The translations under genes and the position numbers were made by a program. The notes below the pieces were generated by a model, which searched no databases, was not told where the DNA came from, and saw only the letters and a program-made list of their open reading frames with translations. From contig CANGMO010000024.1 in assembly GCA_947454295.1 (NCBI GenBank), positions 1-12,486 on the forward strand: 12,486 nucleotides of DNA. Direction: 5' to 3'. This DNA is from Verrucomicrobiota bacterium (GTDB taxonomy: Bacteria > Verrucomicrobiota > Verrucomicrobiia > Limisphaerales > UBA9464). Positions 7,465 to 12,486 of this stretch are shown one piece after another. Numbering within the stretch: the stretch's first letter is position 1; each line of letters opens with the position of its first letter.

Positions 7465-7502
7465 GCCAGGAAATTGGAATTGCGGTTGCCCGCGGTGCCG
7501 GC

Positions 7503-7859
7503 TCAGGCGTTGAACGACTTGCCGCAGCCGCAGGAACTGTGGGCGTTCGGGTTGTTGATCTTGAACCCGCCGCCGGTGAGCGCGTCGCTGAAATCGATCA
7601 CGGCCCCGCGAAGATAATTGGCGCTGAACGGATCGACCACCACACCCACGCCGCTGAATTCGGCGTGCAGATCGTCGTCGCGCTTCTCGTCGAAGGTCAT
7701 GCCGTACTGCATGCCGGAGCAGCCACCGGATTCGACATACACGCGCAGCGGCTTGCCCGCGTTTTCCTTGTCTTCCGCCTGCATGCTGGAGATCTGGCGG
7801 GCGGCAGACTCGGTGAGGGTGACGATGGAATCAGTGGTGGAAGTGGCGACAGCGCTCAT
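7503..7859 (-). CDS. A-type iron-sulfur cluster carrier (HesB/IscA/ErpA family)
   Basis: This small cytosolic protein takes newly built Fe-S clusters and inserts them into target enzymes. It has 118 residues; the family is usually 105-125. The three cluster ligands are in place: Cys47 in SGGCSGMQY and Cys110 and Cys112 in SSCGCGKSF near the C-terminus. LRVYVESGGCSGMQYGMTF and FSANYLRGAVIDF are the standard family blocks. The first dozen residues are a Ser/Thr-rich lead. The start ATG 7859 has no Shine-Dalgarno but is preceded by a promoter-like TTGACA-17-TAGCCT. It is the last gene of a minus-strand run behind three DsrE-family genes, 77 bases after the TusB-like stop, and ends at a strong terminator. 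ErpA, IscA and SufA cannot be separated from sequence alone; no isc or suf genes are in the window. Confidence 0.94.
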   Translation of the reverse strand: MSAVATSTTDSIVTLTESAARQISSMQAEDKENAGKPLRVYVESGGCSGMQYGMTFDEKRDDDLHAEFSGVGVVVDPFSANYLRGAVIDFSDALTGGGFKINNPNAHSSCGCGKSFNA

Positions 7860-7868
7860 GGTGAATGG

Positions 7869-7897
7869 AGGCTAGGACGGAGGTGGGATTCTGTCAA
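7869..7897 (-). promoter_or_regulatory. Candidate promoter of the A-type Fe-S carrier gene
   Basis: On the minus strand a perfect -35 TTGACA (7897-7892) is followed by a 17-base spacer and TAGCCT (7874-7869), which ends 9 bases before the ATG at 7859. Predicted initiation would leave a leader of only a few bases. It would let the carrier gene be expressed apart from the upstream Tus-like genes. Confidence 0.5.
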
Positions 7898-7936
7898 ACC
7901 GGACATTTCTTATCCGCTTCAACGCACTTGGGATGG

Positions 7937-8116
7937 TTACCAGGTGGCGATGGAATCGGATTCAAAGATCCGGTTCACCGCCGCGGGGTAGTCCGGAACG
8001 GCCTGGGTGAGGTCGATGACTTCCACCTGAACGTCCGGAAGTGCTGTCTGCGACTCGATGAGCGACTGAACCCATGGTTCCGAGGGGCGGGTGAGCAAAT
8101 GGAGAACGCGGGTCAT
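7937..8116 (-). CDS. TusB/DsrH-like mini-protein (59 residues)
   Basis: This very small protein starts VLHLLTRPSEP and ends DYPAAVNRIFESDSIATW. TusB/DsrH proteins (about 95 residues) begin with a similar MLH block and end with a DYxxFV...W block, so both ends fit while about 35 residues of the middle seem missing. It has no cysteine. The frame is open upstream to 8209, but the ATG at 8116 puts the TusB-like start at residue 1 and leaves 25 bases to the preceding gene; the longer form would overlap that gene. Third in the order D-like, C-like, B-like, as in enterobacterial tusDCB. Inference: a reduced third subunit of a Tus-like complex, where TusB normally has a structural and partner-binding role. 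An unrelated small protein cannot be excluded, since 59 residues give limited evidence. Confidence 0.6.
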   Translation of the reverse strand: MTRVLHLLTRPSEPWVQSLIESQTALPDVQVEVIDLTQAVPDYPAAVNRIFESDSIATW

Positions 8117-8141
8117 GGTGTAAAGAGGGAGCGGGCTGAGG

Positions 8142-8492
8142 TTAGAAGCGGAGCACGTGACGGAATCCGACGGCACGTCGGGCCAGTTCGTGATCGTCGA
8201 TGACCTCAAACTTCACGGGCGATTCCCCGAGATCGTTCAATTCCGGGGCGCCGGCCTGCGCCAGCACCGAGCGGCCGGATTCGGCGAGCAGCGGCAGATA
8301 GCGGGTGAAGTTATCCTCCTCCTTGAGATCGTCGACCCACTCGCCGAGCGCACGGATGGCGGGTCCGCGGAGATACACGGTCACCTGAGCCTTCTTCCAG
8401 GCGCCGACGCCCGCGGCGATGCGGATCGCCTCGGCGGGGCGCTCACTTTCGCGCGGGTCACTTTCGATGAGGATCAGCAGGGAAGGGGACAT
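8142..8492 (-). CDS. DsrE-family protein, TusC/DsrF-like
   Basis: The 116-residue protein has an N-terminal strand LLILIESDP, a helix AEAIRIAAGVG and a second strand AQVTVYLRGPAIRAL, the start of a DsrE-type alpha/beta fold. It ends FRHVLRF, like the hydrophobic-x-x-F endings of TusC (E. coli ends VILRF by memory). It contains no cysteine at all, which suits a TusC role because the persulfide-carrying cysteine of Tus complexes is on TusD. It lies 30 bases after the TusD-like stop and 25 bases before the TusB-like start. ATG 8492 is the only sensible start, without a Shine-Dalgarno. Family membership is by fold pattern and context rather than strong sequence identity. Confidence 0.65.
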   Translation of the reverse strand: MSPSLLILIESDPRESERPAEAIRIAAGVGAWKKAQVTVYLRGPAIRALGEWVDDLKEEDNFTRYLPLLAESGRSVLAQAGAPELNDLGESPVKFEVIDDHELARRAVGFRHVLRF

Positions 8493-8522
8493 GACGTCTG
8501 GGAGGTCGGGCTGAACGGGCGT

Positions 8523-8840
8523 TTACTGGAAGCTGATGAACCGGTCGGTTCCGGCGGCCATGTCGCTGACCACCGTGAGTCCGGCGAAGGTGGCGCGATC
8601 ATCGACGGGGACACCGTGGTGATGCGCCCCATAGGCGCAGCCGTAGAGTTTGAGTCCGCGGGGGCGGAGCGCCTGCAATTCGGGATCGCCGACACCCTTC
8701 ACGGCTTCATCGATGCAGTACAGGTACACATCGGCGCCGAGGTTGAGGGCGGCGGCGGCGACCCGCACGCCGTGGCGAAACGGCGGCTGGAGCGGGCAGC
8801 CGGAGAGCAGAATTCCGAGTTTTTTGCCGGAGGGCGACAC
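8523..8840 (-). CDS. DsrE-family protein, TusD-like, with putative active cysteine
   Basis: The 105-residue protein reads LGILLSGCP (8-16), a helix FRHGVRVAAAALNLG, strand ADVYLYCIDEAV, and LKLYGCAYGAHHHGV (63-77). Cys68 sits where TusD/DsrE proteins carry the sulfur-accepting cysteine, between a strand and a helix ahead of a small-residue-Gly turn. It ends TDRFISFQ, matching the SDRxxxF ending of TusD. The start is GTG 8840: an in-frame TAG lies two codons upstream and no ATG occurs before the first motif. In Tus systems TusD takes persulfide sulfur from TusA and hands it to TusE for tRNA 2-thiouridine synthesis, while in DsrEFH it serves sulfur oxidation; neither TusA, TusE, MnmA nor dsr genes are seen here. 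First gene of the cluster, diverging from the DUF4912 gene. Confidence 0.78.
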   Translation of the reverse strand: MSPSGKKLGILLSGCPLQPPFRHGVRVAAAALNLGADVYLYCIDEAVKGVGDPELQALRPRGLKLYGCAYGAHHHGVPVDDRATFAGLTVVSDMAAGTDRFISFQ

Positions 8841-8846
8841 GGACTA

Positions 8847-8921
8847 GGCATAGCGCTCCGGAAGGTTTCGACCAAGTGGGATTCAGCCGCTGCTGATTTT
8901 TTCGAGGAAAGCAGTGGTCAA
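8847..8921 (-). promoter_or_regulatory. Candidate promoter region of the Tus-like cluster
   Basis: Two weak minus-strand candidates lie in the 119-base divergent gap. TTGACC (8921-8916) with a 17-base spacer precedes AATCAG (8898-8893). TTGGTC (8875-8870) with a 17-base spacer precedes TATGCC (8852-8847), only 6 bases from the GTG start. Neither -10 is good (3 of 6 matches each). One of them may drive the operon. Confidence 0.2.
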
Positions 8922-8959
8922 AGAGGAAACCCATTGCGCCGCACCGCCGGGGGCATTCA

Positions 8960-11023
8960 TTGTTTCCGGAGGTGAAGAAACCGACTCGTCCCGGACCGAC
9001 TCCCTCGCCCGCCGCCAAGTCAATTCCCGCCACGCCCGCCGGCTCTCAGGCAGTGCGCGGCAAGCCGGTGCCTCCTCCGCCCTCGGCCGCTCCCAAGGGT
9101 GTCGTCAGTCGACCAACGCCGGCCGCTCCTGCGGCGGCAGCCGTGGCTCCGTCGAGTCCCCCAGCGTCCTCGAAGCGCAGCACCTCGACGCCTGCCACCA
9201 AGTCCTCACCACCCTTCGTTGCCGCCGCAACGCCTGCCGTGGCGTCGGTGCCGCCGGTGAAAACCAAGGCAGCCTCCAAGGAGGTATCGCCCGCGCCCGT
9301 GGTTCCGAAACATCCGGCGAAGTCGCCCCAATCCATCAAGGCAGCCTCCGCGCCTTCCAAGCCGACCCCGGCCGCCGCTCCCTCATCCAAGCCAAGCGGT
9401 CCCACGAAGGTGCCCCTGCCCATCGCGGTTGCGATGCCGGCAACGCCGACCAGGAAGGGACCGCCGAAGCAGTCGACTGCGACGGCAACCTCCGTTGCAA
9501 CTCCAACACCACCGCTGGCGACAGCGAAACCGGCGCCGGCGGCACGTGGGGCGAAGTCGCCCTCGCATAAAAAGAAATCCCTGCCCAAATCTCCGGCGCG
9601 CAAGCCAGCGGCGCGGAGTGTGGTTTCCAGGGCGTCAGAACGACCTCCGTCGAAAACGGTGCCCGCGGTTGTTGCGTCCGCTCAGATTCCGCCCGCCAGG
9701 ACGCCTCCACGCGTCGAGACCCTGTCCCTGGCCCCGACAACGGAAGCCCCGAAGGCGACGGTGCGGTCGACCGTCCCTCGATCCGCCCTGCCTCCGCTGC
9801 CAACGGTCTTGCTCACTGGGGATCCTGTCCCGACATCCCCGAAGGTTCCGGGGTCCAAACCGGCTTCGACCGGTTCGACGCCGCCTTCGGCGACGGACCT
9901 GACGCCCGTGGTCGAAGTGCGCGGAGAGACGCCGCATCGTCCGACGGTGTCAACGGTTCCGGCCGCCACGAATGCCTCGGCGCCCGCGTGGACCGCCTCG
10001 GTTTGGATTCTTCCCCGTGATCCATTCACACTGGTCGTCCATTGGGATCTCCCAGTGCCGGTGTTGGAGGCGGCGAAGGCGCGGGATCCGCAGGGGGAAT
10101 GGCGTCTGCGGGTGTGGCAGGAATATGTGGGCGGACGTCGCGTCGCCGATCAAACGTTGCCTCTGGATACCACCCATCGCTTCGTGCCGGTGGTCGTGCC
10201 GGGTGCGAACTACGTGGCGGAACTCGGATTCCTGGAATCGTCCGGGCATTGGCGCGGGTGCGCGCTGAGCCAACCCGTCGCCGCACCGCGCGAGACAGAT
10301 TCGCGTCCCTCGGCCCCGCGGGAGGAGTCGGTCGTGCGGCATCCCGATCACGCCGCGCCAGTTCATCCGGTGATGTTGCTGGGCAGCACGCCGGATCGTC
10401 GTGCCGTTACCCCAACAGGGTCTTCGGTGCCCGCAGCTGGCCCTCGCGGGATAAAGGGAGTTTCAGCAGCACGTGATCCCTGGGAGGTGATCGACGCCTT
10501 GCAGCGAATCGTGCGTCGCGAATCCCGGAGCGCGCCGACTGGCAGCTCGGATCAAACGGTGGAATGGAGTGATCACGAATCGGTGAGCCAGAATCGTCTG
10601 GGACTCGGTCCCGTGGCGGCCGATGTCGACGAGCGGGCCTCCTCCACGGCGTGGCTCGCGAATTCGTTGGCGCCGTTGTCCGCCCCGTCTTCTTCGGAGT
10701 CGGTTCGGCCCGAGGGTGCCGACCGGGGGGCGGGATTCTGGTTCCGAATCAATGCCGAGGTGATTCTGTACGGCAGCACCGAGCGCGATGCCGAACTCAC
10801 CATCGCCGGGCGTCCGGTGGCGCTTCGCGAGGATGGATCGTTTTCGTTCCGGTTTTTGCTGCCCGACGGGCAGTTCGATCTGCCGGTGGTGGCGGTCAAT
10901 GCGACCGGCACCGATGGACGCTCGGCGGCCGTGACCTTCTCGCGTGCCACGTCCGTGCGGGGGGACGTGGGCGTGCATCCGTCGCCCGCGGGATTGAAGC
11001 CGCCCGTGCCCGACGCGATTTGA
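8960..11023 (+). CDS. DUF4912 protein with long disordered Pro/Ala/Lys-rich N-terminus
   Basis: The 687-residue protein is built in parts. Residues 1 to about 340 are low-complexity, dominated by Pro, Ala, Ser, Thr and Lys, with basic KSPSHKKK and KSPARKPAAR runs near 199-219. Residues 344 to about 450 form the DUF4912 domain (WTASVWILPRDPF, HWDLPVPVLEAAK, WRLRVWQEYVGGRR). A variable linker follows, then a C-terminal module from 593 (FWFRINAEVILYGSTERDAE, GRPVALREDGSFSFRFLLPD) that I know from verrucomicrobial DUF4912 proteins. No signal peptide or membrane segment is seen, so it is probably cytosolic. Function is unknown. The start is uncertain: TTG 8960 or GTG 8972 (then reading MKKPTRP); there is no in-frame ATG before the domain. 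It diverges from the Tus-like cluster and ends 19 bases before the convergent ABC gene. Confidence 0.85.
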   Translation: MFPEVKKPTRPGPTPSPAAKSIPATPAGSQAVRGKPVPPPPSAAPKGVVSRPTPAAPAAAAVAPSSPPASSKRSTSTPATKSSPPFVAAATPAVASVPPVKTKAASKEVSPAPVVPKHPAKSPQSIKAASAPSKPTPAAAPSSKPSGPTKVPLPIAVAMPATPTRKGPPKQSTATATSVATPTPPLATAKPAPAARGAKSPSHKKKSLPKSPARKPAARSVVSRASERPPSKTVPAVVASAQIPPARTPPRVETLSLAPTTEAPKATVRSTVPRSALPPLPTVLLTGDPVPTSPKVPGSKPASTGSTPPSATDLTPVVEVRGETPHRPTVSTVPAATNASAPAWTASVWILPRDPFTLVVHWDLPVPVLEAAKARDPQGEWRLRVWQEYVGGRRVADQTLPLDTTHRFVPVVVPGANYVAELGFLESSGHWRGCALSQPVAAPRETDSRPSAPREESVVRHPDHAAPVHPVMLLGSTPDRRAVTPTGSSVPAAGPRGIKGVSAARDPWEVIDALQRIVRRESRSAPTGSSDQTVEWSDHESVSQNRLGLGPVAADVDERASSTAWLANSLAPLSAPSSSESVRPEGADRGAGFWFRINAEVILYGSTERDAELTIAGRPVALREDGSFSFRFLLPDGQFDLPVVAVNATGTDGRSAAVTFSRATSVRGDVGVHPSPAGLKPPVPDAI

Positions 11024-11042
11024 CGGGAGCGCGCCTGGGGAA

Positions 11043-11783
11043 TCAGCCGGGGGATGCCGATTCGGACTCGGCCACGACCGCTCCATGGCGCATGCGCAGC
11101 GTGCGCCGGCAGCGGTGAGCCAGGTCGGGATCGTGCGTGATCAGGACCAGTGCGGTTCCCGAAGTGGCATTGAGCTCGAAGATAAGATCGGCGATCGACT
11201 CCGCCGTGTCAGTGTCGAGGTTCCCCGTCGGCTCGTCGGCGAAGAGCAGGGGAGGCCGGTTGATGAACGCGCGCGCCACCGCGACCCGCTGCTGTTCCCC
11301 ACCGCTCAACTGGGACGGGTAGTGGTGCAGGCGGTCCCCGAGTCCGACGCGGCGCAACCATTCCGCCGCGGCCTTGTGGTCGACGTCGCCGCCCCGAAGC
11401 TCCTGCGGAAGCAGCACGTTTTCCAGGGCGGTCAGCGTGGTCATCAACTGGAAGTTCTGGAAGATGAACCCGACCGACTCATTGCGGACCCGTGCGAGAC
11501 CGTCCTCATCGAGCGCATTGAGATCGTGGCCGGCGAGACGAACGTTCCCGCTCGTGGGGCGATCGAGTCCTGCACACAGCCCCAGCAGGGTGGTCTTGCC
11601 ACTGCCGCTGGGGCCGACGATGGCCAGGGTGTCCCCGCGATCGAGACGAAAGCTCGCCTCGCGGAGCACGGTCAGCGGACCGCCCGCGCCCGGGTAGGTG
11701 CGGGTGAGTTGGTCGGCGATGAGGATCGGCTCCCGCTCCGGACCGCCGCCCGGTTGCGGAGGGTTCTGGAAGCCGGCGGGCAT
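11043..11783 (-). CDS. ABC transporter ATP-binding protein, LolD/MacB/YbbA type
   Basis: The 246-residue ATPase has complete motifs: Walker A GPSGSGKT (57-64), Q-loop FQNFQLM with Gln109, signature LSGGEQQRVA (159-168), Walker B LLFADEP (179-185), D-loop NLDTD and His217 in ITHD. LSGGEQQRVAVARAF and the ADEPTGNLD run are typical of the group that works with MacB/FtsX-like permeases in lipoprotein release, peptide or antibiotic export, or YbbAP. The first 18 residues are Pro/Gly-rich and precede the conserved domain; ATG 11783 is the only start close by and lacks a Shine-Dalgarno. No permease gene is in the window: downstream is the convergent DUF4912 gene, upstream is the probable PEP carboxykinase 31 bases away. 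The transported substrate is unknown. Confidence 0.93.
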   Translation of the reverse strand: MPAGFQNPPQPGGGPEREPILIADQLTRTYPGAGGPLTVLREASFRLDRGDTLAIVGPSGSGKTTLLGLCAGLDRPTSGNVRLAGHDLNALDEDGLARVRNESVGFIFQNFQLMTTLTALENVLLPQELRGGDVDHKAAAEWLRRVGLGDRLHHYPSQLSGGEQQRVAVARAFINRPPLLFADEPTGNLDTDTAESIADLIFELNATSGTALVLITHDPDLAHRCRRTLRMRHGAVVAESESASPG

Positions 11784-11814
11784 TCGGATTTTGGAAGCAG
11801 CGACCGCGAGCAGG

Positions 11815-12486
11815 TCAGCGGGCGGCGATGGAAATCGCCGGCTCGCCGCCGATCGTGCCGCGCAGCGACTCGAGATAGTCGCGGTGCTTCACCTGGTCCA
11901 AGCGGACGCGGGCCTCGCTCAGCCGCTGACGCAGTCCAAGCCGCTCCACCTCGTCGGAGTAGCTTTGCTTGGACACAAACTGTTCGAGGTAGCGCACGCG
12001 CGCCTGCCAGCGGCGGACGTCCTGGGCCTGCTGCGTCTTGAGGCGTTCCTGATACCAGTCGCTGGTGAGCAGGACCTCGCGGGAGAACAGCGAGCGGATG
12101 TCGGGATGATCCAGCCCCTTACCCTCGAACTGTCCGTCGCGCATGATGTGCAGCAGTGCGAACAGGGGAGGGCAGGCCCATTGAATGGAGCCGTCGTTGA
12201 AGTAGTGCTGCGCCACCCGGGAATGCGTGGCGACGATGTTGTCCACCGCATCGGCAAACTCGGCCGCATCCTGCAACTCCGGACGGAGCATGGGATCGGT
12301 GAGAACGGCGTGCGGGTGATTGAAGATGCGGCCGAAGAACGCATTCACGAACTTGCGCGTGATGCGATAGCCCAAGCGGCTGGCGGCGATGCGGCGGCCG
12401 CTGAACTCGTAGTCGGAAATCCGCTCCAGCATGCCATTGCGGATCATCCAGCGGGGATCGCGCTCCTCGGCGCCGAGGCGGCACCA
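11815..12486 (-). CDS. Probable PPi-type phosphoenolpyruvate carboxykinase, C-terminal part
   Basis: The frame is open to the window edge, so the Met at 12447 is internal and the N-terminus lies beyond 12486. The 223 visible residues include LGYRITRKFVNAFFGRIF, a HPHAVLTDPMLRPELQD block, THSRVAQHYFNDGSIQWACP, ALLHIM and LLTSDWYQERLKTQQ, then a predicted charged coiled helix and RGTIGG. This pattern resembles, from memory, the C-terminal region of the roughly 1100-residue PPi-dependent PEP carboxykinases (first defined in Propionibacterium and Entamoeba), which interconvert oxaloacetate plus PPi with PEP plus phosphate and CO2. No catalytic motif is in the visible part, so the call rests on recall of that tail. 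The alternative is a large conserved protein of unknown function. The ABC ATPase gene starts 31 bases downstream and may be co-transcribed. Confidence 0.5.
   Translation of the reverse strand, partial: WCRLGAEERDPRWMIRNGMLERISDYEFSGRRIAASRLGYRITRKFVNAFFGRIFNHPHAVLTDPMLRPELQDAAEFADAVDNIVATHSRVAQHYFNDGSIQWACPPLFALLHIMRDGQFEGKGLDHPDIRSLFSREVLLTSDWYQERLKTQQAQDVRRWQARVRYLEQFVSKQSYSDEVERLGLRQRLSEARVRLDQVKHRDYLESLRGTIGGEPAISIAAR

Noticed and set aside
9046..9603. A Gly/Ala-rich minus-strand frame of 185 codons inside the DUF4912 gene.
   Set aside because: It is the reverse shadow of the Pro/Ala-rich coding repeats; nothing in it is family-like.
1..12486. tRNA/rRNA genes, insertion sequences, CRISPR arrays and toxin-antitoxin pairs.
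   Set aside because: No cloverleaf, regularly spaced repeats, transposase motifs or paired small toxin-like genes were seen by eye on either strand.

Overview
The window is GC-rich bacterial chromosome, almost fully coding, with twelve protein genes (two cut by the window ends). No gap is longer than about 125 bases, and I see no RNA gene, mobile element or CRISPR array. Gene content points to the Verrucomicrobiota, perhaps an Opitutaceae-like organism: a Pro/Ala/Lys-rich DUF4912 protein, bacterial ApgM, a DsrE-family cluster and near-absence of Shine-Dalgarno sequences. That placement is inference from gene families, not a measured phylogeny.

Layout. 1-1140 (+) is the C-terminal two thirds of an L-lactate permease. 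It converges on a minus-strand pair: an RhlE-type DEAD-box RNA helicase (1170-2405) and, upstream of it, an ApgM-type phosphoglycerate mutase (2480-3709), separated by a strong hairpin. A stand-alone RbsD/FucU sugar mutarotase (3829-4218, +) diverges from apgM and converges on a class I methyltransferase (4258-5001, -). The methyltransferase diverges from a Nudix hydrolase (5123-5584, +), which converges on an MgtE magnesium channel with an unusual C-terminal extension (5597-7381, -).

7435-8840 (-) is the most interesting block. Three small proteins in the order TusD-like, TusC-like, TusB-like are followed by an A-type Fe-S carrier and a textbook Rho-independent terminator. The gene order and C-terminal signatures match the TusDCB sulfur relay, but the TusB-like member is only 59 residues. 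Diverging from this block is a DUF4912 protein with a roughly 340-residue disordered, partly histone-H1-like N-terminal half (8960-11023, +). It converges on a LolD/MacB-type ABC ATPase (11043-11783, -), which lies 31 bases downstream of the C-terminal part of what looks like a PPi-type PEP carboxykinase (11815-12486, -).

Working together: lactate permease, ApgM and the probable PPi-PEPCK fit central carbon metabolism around pyruvate/PEP/phosphoglycerate. The Tus-like proteins and the A-type carrier fit sulfur transfer and Fe-S assembly. Translation starts almost never carry a Shine-Dalgarno sequence. Three minus-strand genes instead have a TANNNT -10-like hexamer 5-9 bases before the ATG, which suggests leaderless transcripts.
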